Source of the DNA: Lethocerus indicus
Lineage: Eukaryota; Arthropoda; Insecta; Hemiptera; Belostomatidae
Direction: 5' to 3'
DNA: 64,000 nt
NCBI GenBank assembly: GCA_019843655.1
Contig: JACDQD010000007.1
Span: 11,281,600 to 11,345,599, forward strand
Shown: positions 53,101 to 64,000 of the stretch, piece after piece
How positions within the stretch are numbered: position 1 is the first letter of the stretch
Layout of the letters: each line of letters begins with the position of its first letter
Notes under the pieces: model-generated
The model's database searches: none
What the model saw: only the letters and a program-made list of their open reading frames with translations
Told to the model about the DNA's origin: nothing
Program-made: the position numbers and the translations under genes

Positions 53101-55801
53101 AAAGAATTCAAAATGACAGGAAAAGTTCGATGTGCTTCAAATAAAAAGTTTTTATATGAAATTATTTATTTGTAGCAGGAAAAAGTTGTAAATTTTGAGG
53201 AAAAATTGTGAAGAAACTATTGTAGAACTTTATTCGTTAATTCGTAATAAACTTTTCTTGTTTTAAAACTCCGTTTGCAGATTTCTTCAAACCCTAATAG
53301 AGCTGAAATATAGCATAGTGCGCTGGAAAATACTCTACCGAGAAAAATGACTTTATAAAATGAATATTTTATAAAATCATGAATTATTATGCCCTTGAGT
53401 TATAGAGTTACGTTAGAACACAAACACTAAAGATGCTCCAAGATGCTGCTTAACAAAAAAAATAAATTCTAGATAAAATAAAAATAAATAAACAAACATG
53501 TTACCGCAAATGGTGATATAACGAAGTAACAATTCTTTGATGGAAGGAATAGGTTTAATTCTTGCAGGTGACTTCTGCCAAACTTTGCCTGTGATACCAC
53601 GATCAACACCGGTATGAACTCAACGCAAGCCTAAAAGCTTCTTACCTTTGGAGGAACGTACAGAAGAGGTTCCTTGCTACTAATATAACATGAGAGTGCA
53701 ATTAGTCGGTGATATTTCTGAAAAACTCTTAGCCCTGATGATGGGGTTGAAACCTGTTTATAAACCCCATTGCACGATTTTTGTAGCCTTCTTTAAGTCA
53801 ACCCAAGGCAAACTTAGAAGCTCTATCTTTGGAGAAAGTCAGGTACACCAGCTAGTTAATAGATAATTAAACAATTTCAGAATGTTATCTATTGTTTTCA
53901 CTATCAGTAAATAAATCTGGCCTGTTTGGAACATTGCATTCCGCCTATCGTACGACAACTTTGTGCCCCCAACCACTTGGGCAGCCGTGAATCGGGCTGA
54001 AATTCAGTTGTTCCAGTTTGAAATAATTTATCGTCGTGAAAGGGCCACAATTGAGATTGGTACAAAATTATAAATGTCTCAGACACATTCCATTGGGTTA
54101 GGGGGCCAAAGTTTGCGGCTAACCCAGTCAAGATTAAATCCGACCCCCATAGGAAACTTCTCTTTCAGATGTACCTCTCTTCCTCCGACCGCTTTCAAAA
54201 CAATTTTCCTCCCAATGCGTCATCTATTAAATCAATTTCGCTGCTGGACCGGTGTTATTTTTATTTCATAAAACCCCGCCCATTTAATTTTTTTTCCTGG
54301 TAACAACTCTTCTTTACGCCTGTTCTTTATGGAATAGGAAGATTATTATTGTTGTAAATGGCCCTTTGGTAGTCTACTGTACATATGTATATACTGTAGT
54401 AATTTCAACAACATAAATCTTTGTGTCTGCTGAAATAATTACGGGAGGTATCTGCCCAAACCCTTCCATAAAAACATCGTGTTCGGTATATATTTGTATA
54501 CGTGGTTACTTCATCTTCGACGAATTAAAACATTGATTTTATTGCCTTTGGGAAAGTTGAATTAATGGCCCACAAGATCAGATTCGATATAAAGTTAGAG
54601 ACTTGCACAAATACTTCGCGCAATTATTTTAAATCTGAAAGAACTGTTCAGAACTGGGTTACCACATTTATGAAAAATAAACTCATGGAACATAAAATGA
54701 TTATCTCTTTTCTAAATAAAAGGCCATGTGTAGTTATTATCTCAGTATTAATTTCTTTGGCCCACCCATAATTCCTGGAATTAGACCGTTAGGGACACTG
54801 AGGCAATAAGCCCTGTCCTTGAACACCACAGAAAGTAAGAAAGAAACGAAATTCTCTCAGAAAATATATGACATAAATACCATCGCTACACCCTACAGCT
54901 GTGAAGGGCAATAAACATTTTTTTCTCACAAGTTCCAAAAGTGATACCACACACAACAAAATCTAACCAAACATGTAATTGTTTAGAATGAATTTGACTT
55001 GACATTTTAATATCTAAATCATAGAGAATATAATATAAAATAGATTCCACATATAAAACTAACAGCATAATAGGATAATTTAATCATAGATCATAATTGT
55101 AAGTTACCTTCTTCATTTTATCATTTAGTTATTTTGGCACCCATGAACCCATTTCAAGAATATATTGTACATACAGTTTAAACTGTACTGCAAAACAGGC
55201 ACCAATTATAATTGTAATTATTCAGTGAAATTTAGTCAATTTTTATTTTTATCAATCTTCTTCTACACCTTAGTTTATTACCTACTTAATCCATTTAATT
55301 ATCTGTTGTGAAGATTTGAATTTAGTATAACATTTCAGGGGTTTCAGTAAAAGATTTTATCATAAAATCTAAAATACTAATAAAATTATCACAAAATTTA
55401 TATTCGATTCTTCTGAAATAAGTAAAGTTTATGGATTGATTACCATATCTGAAAATAATATTTAATAAACAAAAACAGTAGAAAATTGCTAAATAATGAA
55501 ATCATGAGCACAATGTTATAAAAATTATTCATTTTTAATTCTATATTCCTATTATCATATATTAATCATATATTTAATCTGTAAAATATTAATTTTTTGC
55601 TCTAATGTAAGATTGTTTCATATCATTATATGAATCAATTGTTTACTCATCCATATTAAAAATAAAACGGTCAAATATATATTTGATCACACAACTGGTC
55701 ACAAATATATGACAGGAAACCTATCTGGTATTCAGTATTTACGATCATAAATGTTTTCCTGTTGATCCAAACTTTATTGAAAAAGGTTTACTTTTAGTAA
55801 C
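53101..55801. other. AT-rich intergenic block, no gene seen
   Basis: Clearly more AT-rich than its surroundings. It holds a possible repeat relic (about 53570-53850) that includes a hammerhead-like CTGATGA/GAAAC pair at 53733-53756. No coding exon was recognised. Confidence 0.5.
53733..53756 (+). repeat. Dispersed hammerhead-like motif, copy H
   Basis: CCCTGATGATGGGGTTGAAA then CCTG. It has exact CTGATGA and GAAAC boxes with only seven bases between them. Confidence 0.4.
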
Positions 55802-56298
55802 CTAGTTAATCGGTGAAAGTGCACCCAACGAACTTTAGTTAAGTACATTGCCGCACCACACTCATGGGGGCGCTAGTTTATCGGTGCATGTGCACTCAAC
55901 GAACTTTAGTTAAGTGCATTTCCGCACCATCCTCAGGGGGCGCTAGTTTGCCAGTGCAAGTGCACTCAACGAACTTTAGTTAAGTACATTTCCGCACCAC
56001 CCTCAGGGGGCGTTAGTTTATTGGTGCAAGTGCATTCAACGAACTTTAGTTAAGTACATTTCCGCACCACACTCATGGGGGCGCTAGTTTATCGGTACAA
56101 GTGCACTCAACGAACTTTAGTTAAGTACATTTCCGCACCACCCTCAGGGGGCGCTAGTTTATCGGTGCAAGTGCACCCAAAGAACTTCAGTTAAGTACAT
56201 ATCCGCACCACCCTCAGGGGGCGCTAGTTTATTGGTAGAAGTACACCCAACGAACTTTAGTTAAGTACATTTCCGCACTACACTCAAGGGGGCGCTAG
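55802..56298 (+). repeat. Seven-copy 70/71-bp tandem array with CTCF-like core in each unit
   Basis: Units begin at CTAGTT/TTAGTT at 55802, 55873, 55943, 56013, 56084, 56154 and 56224, and the array ends at 56294-56298. Lengths are 71, 70, 70, 71, 70, 70 and 71. The long units (1, 4, 7) share CACACTCA plus T or A then GGGGGCG; the short ones share CCTCAGGGGGCG. That implies a three-unit higher-order period of about 211 bp. Each unit has GTGCAAGTGCAC-like and CGAACTTTAGTTAAGTACAT blocks. The CCTCAGGGGGCGCTAG segment resembles the CTCF core (CCACYAGRKGGCGCTA), always in the same orientation. The array lies in the AT-rich block, about 6 kb beyond the 3' end of the Ig gene. Confidence 0.92.
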
Positions 56299-59127
56299 TT
56301 AAGCTATATCTAATAACTTTTATTTAGAGAGAAATTAAAACTTTCATAGACAAATAAAAACATAATATTGTAAGATAAAGATAAAAAGGTAAGTTATAAA
56401 AAAATGTGCTGAACTGTGAAATATACTTAACTTCATTAGGTGTATTTGCACCTGGAGACCTGGAGTGCAAAACTGTGACAGTGACAGTGCAGTGAGGATG
56501 CCCAAAAACCATCCAAAGTGCCAAAGTGACTGTTAGCTGTGACTAACCGGTCTAGCAAAAAACCAAACCAGCGAGAGGAGACAGAAACACACGAAAGCTA
56601 CAGTAAAAAAATGTATATTAACGTATAACAAATAAAGATAGATAAATATAAATAATTGTACCATCATTAATAAAAATATATAAATAAAATAATTAAAATA
56701 TATATATTATGCATTGCATCCTATTAGGTTGTTTAGTCTCCCGTTTAGCAGATGTAAGTACCTCTCTTAATTTGTCAATATACCTCGTTATATTTTATTC
56801 ATGGTATTTTATGTGGACTAAAGGTTAATTTAGAATCTCTGGAACAGGCTTCCTGATAGTTTTCCATAATATTTGTCCGTTCGGGGCATGCGTAAACGGT
56901 AACTACTGTCTGAAACTTAATGGGCGACTTCCGGTAGTGCGGCTGGAATTGCCGGAAGCCGGTATTTTTTTATTTGTTCTTCCCCGCCCGTGTCGCCCGA
57001 TCCAAATGAATACAATCGGAGGGCCGTTATCTCCGCCGTCTTTATCTGGGCGCCCCCTAATCAGCGCCGTTTCAGAGGGCCGTTATCGGTGCTCAAGTTC
57101 TCGGTTTAACCCCGCGGAAAAATATCGAGGAGTCTCCCGGCCGCCGGCCCGCCGTTATCTGGGCCACCGTTAGCCGCTCTTCTAATCCCCGCTTAAGTGC
57201 CCTCTTAAAACGCGACGGAATTTCATTTCACAAGCGATCCGTTTCGTCAGAAACGGGGCAATTGCGACTCGAGGAAATTTCAGGTACGGACGGCGTTTTT
57301 CCGGTCGTCGTTAAGATAAAAAGAAAGTCGACCGCGAATGGAATTGGACGATATTTTTTTCCCCAAGACATAACGAGAGATATCGGCTGCGCCAGAATCC
57401 ACTTTACTCGATTGTTCCCGACATGCACTTTAATATGTAAAAATGCGATCATATTTTACGCTAAAGATGATACGCATACATCTAATCGCGAGTAAGTATT
57501 TTCTATGAATTTTATGTAGATTCAACTGCGCACACAGTTTATTGTTATTGCATTATTTTTACTTTTCTGCACCTTTTTTCTGTCGCTGTATTTATACGGT
57601 GTGTCATGGCTACATATACTCTTTATGATCGGAGGGACCGATTAATTCTCAGATTACTTATCCCTACTTATGATTAACTTACGAACTAACATATCAATAG
57701 CATTAAAGATTTTTTAAAAGGATTGCTTAGGGATAGAACCGAAAAGGATTTCGCTGTGAACTAAACTCGACGCTGGGTTGAAGAAAAATTGAAAACATTT
57801 GAAATTGCATAACAGTGTTCTGATGAAAATACAGCAAATTAAAATTAATAAGATAAACATGCACAATTAAGTGTACTTAAAACCTTTTGTTAAAGAATCA
57901 CATGAAAACCTAATATGTGTGAAATATATTACTCTATATGTAATTTAGATAAGTGCTGTCTTAATATTTTTCTCTTCTGCATTGATTCCGGTCTGTTTTT
58001 CTCATAATCCGATATTTCTCGTTTCCTCTTAGTTTTCTGGCCCTGAATATGGGCAGATGGGGCGGGAGGGAGGGAAGTGTAACGCCGATGGTATTGCCCG
58101 TGAAACCCGTGACAACTAAATGACAAATGGACTGGGCCCCTGTGAGCGCCACCCTCCACGGCGCCTCAGTAATTACTTTTCTAAGCTCCCTCCCCCTTCC
58201 CCACCGAGGGAGGCAGAGAAAAGTTGCTCTTAATTAATGTCCATTCCTTTATCCCCTCCCGCTCCCGAAAATATACCACCGCCTTTACCGATGAAAAGCG
58301 CCGCGACTTTCCAGCGGCCTCCCCTCAAAAAACTGAAGAAAAATCCGAGTGTCAACCCGTTTGTTTCGTCGGGCAATCAGCCCGGCCCTTTTACCTTCAT
58401 AATTTATGGCCCCTCGGACAGATTTATATGCTTCAAGACTTTATAGACACGGGAAAAAGACGTATTCCAAATTTTCCTTTGGCGCGTTATGCTAAACCCG
58501 AAGGAAGAGAACAAACCAGTCTACAGGAAATAATTAACAATTGAAACAATGGTATTCCTTTCGTTGTAGTTTATGCGGTTCGAGATAAGACAATTAACAT
58601 GGGAAATAAAGTCGGAGTAATAGACGAATGGTCGTTTCGATTCCGCCCGAGCTTAGACATTTCAGAATAAGTCGGTTGTAACGCTGGCAGTACAGTTTAA
58701 ATAAACTATCGGCCCTCTCACTTGCTCCAAACTCTTTTTAAATTAAATTAACAAATGTCTAATGAAATAAAATGAGATATCAGGTCCGAACCCATTATTT
58801 CTTTCTTCAGAATATGGGAACATTTCTTCGTACCGCATACTGATTCTTCATTTGAGACCTCCAACTTGGATTTCAGTTTATCCAGCCTCGTTAATTAACT
58901 CTCCCTCTAAGAAGTGGATTTGTAGACGTTAGGCATATCAAATGGCCTACCGTAATGGCCTACCGACCGCCGATCTTGGATTGTTTACGAGTGCCGAAAC
59001 TGGTCGGGAGTGGCGGGTGAATTTGATGGGTTAAGGCTGGCGGAGGATTATGGACACTAAACCTCGTAACGGTTGCCGAGGCGCCGAGACAAAGAGGGAG
59101 AGCGGCCAGGAAAACAAAGGAAGAGAC

Positions 59128-59154
59128 CTAGAGAGGGAGAGAGAGAGGGAGAGG
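59128..59154. repeat. GA-rich tract
   Basis: CTAGAGAGGGAGAGAGAGAG then GGAGAGG. Confidence 0.85.
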
Positions 59155-60627
59155 TGATCCCACAGACCATCGAATGGAAAAACCGGTGACAGACATGGCG
59201 GGTAAAGCTCGCAATAAAAATGATTACGACCGCTTAGAGGGCCTGGCATTTGTAGAAAACGAGCGGCTAGTAGGCAGTCTTCCGGTTTTTTGGTCGTCGT
59301 TCAGTTTTCCGTCGTTTCTTCCTGAATTGTGGCGGCAATAGCCAGACTGAAATCGATATTTTACAACTTCCATGGCTTTTTTAGCCATGAATGTTTTTCT
59401 TAATTCAACAATATCTGTCCTCTGGCTTGTGAGTAGATTCTTGTCGGGGAAATAATCGATTAAATAATTGATCGATTAATTTCATCTGCGAATCAGCGAG
59501 GAGAACGATCACAAATAATATATGTTAACAGGAACCCTAGCGCATAACAACTGTAATTATTGCATCGAGGTTTGTGATAGCAGCTTGTATTTTACTTCAT
59601 ATTTCGGTTCGTACTCATCAGAACTTCAACAGCAATATTTTGATGCTATTCAGAGCTGTTCGGTTGTATGTAGACTTTACTGTTGTTCGTGTTCTTGTGA
59701 GTGTGACATTTCATGGGCAACAGCTGCGAATGCAAACGTCAATATTGCGACCCCTCCCTCCCCCCAGTCCCAATTTATGGAGCGCCAGCGTATGTTTTCA
59801 ACTTGTTAATTCACTTGTTAAACCCCACACTACCATCGCTGACATATTAATAACCCAGACCGAAGATGATATTACAGAGGATATTCGTAGAAACGTTAAA
59901 AAGTAGTCTTCTAGTCCAAGGACTGAATGTAATTTTTCTGCTGCCCACGAAATGACGAACACCATAATTTCAGACTTCTTTTTACCTACTTTTCAATAGG
60001 AATATCAACGTTCTTTCTATAGAAGCAAGGAGAAACTCATCGGCTAATTATTTAGAAAACAATTTTGGCTTCGAAACGAAGTACTTTTAAAGTAATTTAT
60101 CGCTCTACTTGCAGTGAAGAACTAATAAATGGACTGATTCTTCCTTTTATTTATTTCGATATTTACGTGGTATGGAATACAAGTCTCTGCGCCATTGTTC
60201 CGGCAGATTGTTCGGTTCCGGAAGATTCAGGGCGTTTATGATTTCCGGCAGGTCAAATGCGGATTATTTACGGTGATATTATCTCAGGCAGTTTAGTGGT
60301 TCTTTTTCCCTTTTTAAAAATTGTTAATTCTATTGAAAATTCGATAAATTCGGATGTTTTTACATCTTTAAAAAAAAAGGGAAGCTGCGGGTTCTAACCG
60401 AACACTATGGGGCGGTTCAAAGTAGGGTGATTAGGGCTGGAAAACTCGAGGCGGGGGGTCCGAGGGGTGAGTTTAAACAGTCTCATTTCCCAGTCCTCCA
60501 GATTTGATTCTCTCGCTTTTTTCACGGGGGCCTCCAGCCCTTCTTTTTTTTGTTCTTTATCAGCTGCGAAGGAGGGGCCGATTCGCTTTAGGTGAAATCC
60601 CCAAGTTAAAGTTTAAAAGACTATTTG

Positions 60628-60660
60628 CCCCTGCCCCCTCCCAACGCCGCCCATCACCCC
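60628..60660 (-). other. G-quadruplex motif on the minus strand
   Basis: C runs of 4, 5, 3, 3 and 4 on the plus strand with loops of 1-7 bases. Confidence 0.6.
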
Positions 60661-61667
60661 TCCGGCCATCTGTCGGTATTCGCACATGCATTTTACAAAA
60701 GGGAAAGGGTTTTGAGAAGAGCCTGCCGCTACCCCCGCCCCCGCGGGGAAAAAAGGCCCCCGCCGAGCCTGAGACCCCGGAGAGATCTTCTCTTGTTTAA
60801 AGCTTTCAAACTGGCTTTCAAAATGTCCCCGCGCTCTTAATTCATTATCCCTATTACGGCCGCGCTAAACGCACACTCACATCGCTCCAATAGTCAACTG
60901 TAACAGCAAATTATAACGAAAATAATTAGCGCACACTATGAATATGATGGCGTTCAAACGGTTCAGTCTCCGTATACCGGAGACCGTGGAAAAATCGCGC
61001 GGTGACATGCAGCATATTTTTTCCATTCAAACCCTGGTCCAGGAACGAATCATAATGGAGAATCGGAATTTAAAAATGTATATCTTTACCGTCGTGTCTT
61101 CTGGCTGGGAGCCGTTCTAATGAAATTAGCGAGGCGCCCCGAGCTCCGGGAGACAAACATTGGAGGCCCCCTGTTCCCGGGACCCTCACGGCAAACAATT
61201 ATATCTCCCCGGGACGAAGTCGGCGGAGGATAAATGCGATTGACTTTATCCCCCGCCCGCCAGAATCCCTCTGTATCTTCCCCTAATCGAATTGAGCCCT
61301 CCGTAAATATTGCCTGAAAATGCGGTGAGGGTTAGGGCCGGTGGAGGGGGGGGGGAAATGGATTGGCCCAGTTTTCTTTAGGCTAAGAGAAATCGTATTG
61401 TACTTAGTTAAACGGATCATTCGAACTGGTTATATGTCTCTTGTACGCGTGTTTAATTCAGGCCACTGGGAATTAAAACTTCAATATTTTGCCACCTGTG
61501 TTTTCATATTGGAAGGTCTGCATCGAGGGAGCGCAGGATATTAGATCTGAATTGTTTGCTGAAACCGGATATTACTAACGCAACACTACTGATACCGAAA
61601 TAATGGCTTTTGCTTTCGATTACCAGGAACCTTCTGAATGATTTTAAATTCACGGAGTTGAAGCCGT

Positions 61668-61693
61668 ATATTTGTATCCAAATATACAAATAT
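61668..61693. repeat. 10-bp perfect hairpin
   Basis: ATATTTGTAT, loop CCAAAT, ATACAAATAT; one more T-A pair extends the stem. It lies beyond the candidate poly(A) sites of the Ig gene. Confidence 0.6.
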
Positions 61694-61801
61694 ATGAAAT
61701 ATTGTTAGCACTAGAAAAATAACTGATAATAATAAGGTAATATTCTAATATGGTATTATAGGTACGCGCTACAGTTATAAATGTGAATGAAACAATAACA
61801 T

Positions 61802-62105
61802 TTTATTTAACACACTTGAATTTATTAATCACATAATTTACAAACATGATTTAATAAAATTGTTATACTAATATAAAATAATATTGACGATAATCGATAT
61901 TATATTGAACATGGTGAAGAAGAATAACAAATTGTTTCAATGTTTCAATAATATCTTTTACCTTTTAGATTTTCCTCATGTACATCATAATATTTCAGGT
62001 GTTTAACATATTTTAGTATTTTACATTGGTGATAAATAATGCAATCAAATATTAATTTTAATCGCGTGTGTTATAAAAAATAAAGAAGTATTCTGTGAAC
62101 CGACA
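61802..62105 (-). terminator. Probable 3' UTR and poly(A) region of the Ig gene
   Basis: This directly follows the stop codon on the minus strand. Candidate poly(A) signals are ATTAAA at 62062-62057 and AATAAA at 61826-61821 and 61807-61802. The two close AATAAA signals make a UTR of about 280-300 bases the simplest reading. Which one is used cannot be told from sequence. Confidence 0.5.
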
Positions 62106-62264
62106 TCAATCGAAAGCGATGCTGAAATCGGTCTTGAAACTTCTTCTGTCGATGCTGTACATGTTGTCGGCGGTGCATTCGTAGACGCCGGCGTCCATCT
62201 GGGTGGCCGGGTCTATCTCAAGTTTAGACTTCACTCTATCCTTCCCGATGGTCCACTCGTGAAC
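62106..62264 (-). CDS. oig-4: Terminal exon of a secreted single-Ig-domain protein, OIG-4-like
   Basis: A 159-base minus-strand exon: acceptor TTTTTAAG| ends at 62265, then 52 codons and TGA at 62108-62106. The peptide is the C-terminal half of an I-set immunoglobulin domain. It contains the E-strand KSKLEIDPATQ, the F-strand motif DAGVYECTADN with the invariant Asp, Tyr and Cys, and a short end SIDRRSFKTDFSIAFD right after the G strand. The stop just after the domain fits a small one-Ig secreted protein. Wording from EIDPATQMDAG to DRRSFKTDFS recalls arthropod OIG-4-like proteins; C. elegans OIG-4 stabilises acetylcholine-receptor clusters at neuromuscular synapses. The matching Cys, the Trp of strand C and the signal peptide must lie in exons beyond 64000. 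Codons are strongly GC-ending, unlike the flanks. It could instead be another small Ig protein. Exon confidence is high, family assignment moderate. Confidence 0.88.
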   Translation of the reverse strand, partial: VHEWTIGKDRVKSKLEIDPATQMDAGVYECTADNMYSIDRRSFKTDFSIAFD

Positions 62265-64000
62265 CTTAAAAATGTAAATGCAGCAAGCGAATAAGTGAGG
62301 GATAAATAACTAATTTTTTTTTCCGCTTGTTGGGGGGGACAAAGGGTTAACAACCCCCTTCCCAGAATAATTTCTTACGCCGAGAATTTGGCCGCACCTA
62401 TTAAATCGAATTTTAAAATTTTAACCGAATTTAAAATCGGTTCGAAACACCGCCGGAGTAAAAAAAGGGACAACGAATGAAAGGGCCGGCTCGGCATTCG
62501 AAACACGTCCCTTGGAGCCGGGAATATGCATTTTGCTAAGCTATTTTGTTAAAACAGTCGCGTTTTTAGGTGGCGGGTGGTGGGGGCGGCAGCGGGGTGA
62601 GCTGTAGAGAAGTTGTGCCATTAGGGCGGGCGCCGGCCGGCCACTAGGTAACGAGGCGTCTTGCCCGGCGCCAACTTTAAGCCGCGCGGTATCCTCCCTC
62701 CGCGGTCTCCTTGTTAAATTCAACCCCTGTATTCCCAAACTCTGCCCCCCGATCCCGGATTTACAGTCGTCCGGACTCCGCAGCCGACCCGCCCTCGGCG
62801 AATTTATCGTAAACCGGCCCATATGACGAGCCTCCCTTTAAATTTCCCTCTACTTCAACATATTTCCGGTTATTCAATTAGATAAAGTTAAATTCGGCTT
62901 GAAAATTTGAGCGAAGCTCCGTCAGGAATTAATGCAATTTCGTTTATTGTCTTACTCATTAAAAAACCGAAAACAAAAACTTATACTACCCCGGAATATA
63001 TTAGTTATACTAATATAGTAACTCTATATATTTTCAAGTTAGGTTGGTCCAAAATAAATATGACGTTTTCGCAGTATTTTATGACAGTATCGCCTTCTGG
63101 ATTTATTGTAGTTCAACTTATACTATCACTGTTTCGAACGCCTGCCGTGTTCGAGTTAGACTATCCCTCAATACACCGTACGCCTCCCGCTTCCAAGTTA
63201 TGCTATCCCTCAAGGCACCGAACGCCTCTTTTCATATTATCTTGGCCCGAAATTGGTGTTTCCATTTAAATATTTAATCAATAATCATGGATGAGACTAC
63301 TGGTCGGAAGCGCACATGTTTGTTCCGTGATACGTTGAAATATTTGTTCAGTCCCTAATCTCTCGAAGCCTTCGGTCATGAATTCGTTGAACGCCAAAAC
63401 CTCTTGTTGTTACTTATAACAATAATAGCATATAAATAAATGGGATTACATTTTTAATTTTCACAATACTTAAACGGCTGCCACTTGGCCTATTGAGTCA
63501 GTGTAGAAGTCATACCAAAATACTGATGAGTTTATATTTATTATTTCGATGCTGCTTCATCCGCCGCCTTTTTTGCCTAATGCTTAGTTACCTCACTGTA
63601 ACACTAGCGGGCGTGAAGGAAGAGCATCGAACGTGCAGTGACGTTTCAAACCCTGAAGAATAACACCCGAGAAAATACCTACAACTATTAATTTGGTTAT
63701 CGGTTGATCGATTTATTATCAACGTCCACGAAACATTCTATTTATTCTTTTTGTAGAGAGTCCAATTAGTGAGTGAAGTGTACCGGCAATTGAGATGGAA
63801 ATCAGTCCCATTTTTATAAGATTGTAGTAGTGGCTAAAATTAAATAACGTGATTACGACTAAAATTCAGTGTCGACGGTTTTTTTAGTGACTTTGATCAT
63901 GAAAAAATACTATGATTTACCCTAAAAATACCGGTTTTTTGGTATAATCTGTTCAAAACTGGATGCCCGGGTCCTCGTGGGGCGTCATTTGCCGCCCGCT
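62265..64000 (-). other. Intron of the Ig gene (at least 1.7 kb)
   Basis: It precedes the terminal exon. I looked for the preceding Ig exon (Cys and WFKDG-type strand C) on the minus strand and did not find it, so the intron should run past the right edge. It includes a GC-rich patch (62560-62790) and no recognised repeat. Confidence 0.6.

Larger units (their letters stand above)
56299..61801. other. Intergenic sequence downstream of the Ig gene, no gene seen
   Basis: The AT-rich block ends near 56.8 kb and GC-rich patches follow (56.9-57.3, 58.0-58.4, 60.4-61.4 kb). It holds a GA tract (59128-59154), a C-run quadruplex motif (60628-60660) and a strong hairpin (61668-61693). A plus-strand ATG frame at 60938-61120 (60 codons) has no known domain or splice support. 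Confidence 0.5.

Noticed and set aside
1..64000. Endogenous viral sequence or telomeric TTAGG array
   Set aside because: No viral polymerase, capsid or envelope-like frame and no TTAGG tandem run were seen.

Overview
The window is non-coding-dominated nuclear DNA of an animal, most likely an insect or another arthropod. The evidence is a Jockey-type LINE tail, an Ig-domain exon closest in memory to the arthropod/nematode OIG-4-like proteins, split genes with GT-AG splice sites, CpG that is not depleted, and abundant microsatellites. No bacterial-style gene organisation is present. Nearly all open frames over 60 codons lack a start, splice context or recognisable domain and look like chance. 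Species cannot be named from the sequence. Layout: two coding exons can be supported, both on the minus strand and from different genes. (1) At 5063-5117 is a first coding exon encoding a signal peptide and ending in a consensus splice donor; the rest of that gene runs off the left edge. (2) At 62106-62264 is the terminal exon of a secreted single-Ig (OIG-4-like) gene with its stop codon; its earlier exons lie beyond the right edge. The roughly 57 kb between them holds no gene I can defend. That interval holds: a 2.07 kb segment bounded by ~280-bp inverted repeats (9672-11740) that encloses a 5'-truncated Jockey-clade retrotransposon; a second segment bounded by ~125-bp inverted repeats (37475-38625); a 14-bp degenerate minisatellite (14773-14860); and a 7-copy 70/71-bp tandem array (55802-56298). 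Every unit of that array carries a CTCF-like GGGGGCG core in the same orientation. There are also two families of short dispersed motifs (one hammerhead-ribozyme-like), several G-quadruplex motifs, a perfect four-unit heat-shock element (25822-25839) and many CT/GA, TG, CA and AT microsatellites. Composition alternates between GC-rich islands (for example near 5.7-6.1, 23.2-23.7, 35.3-35.7, 36.3-36.5 and 50.8-51.4 kb) and a distinctly AT-rich block from about 53.1 to 56.8 kb that contains the 70-bp array. How it works together: the two genes read the same way, so the interval is downstream flank of the Ig gene and upstream flank of the signal-peptide gene. The directional CTCF-like array lies about 6 kb beyond the Ig gene's stop codon and is the best candidate for a boundary between the two domains. 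That is inference and untested. The most notable items are the CTCF-like higher-order tandem array, the two long inverted-repeat segments, and the dispersed hammerhead-like motif family.
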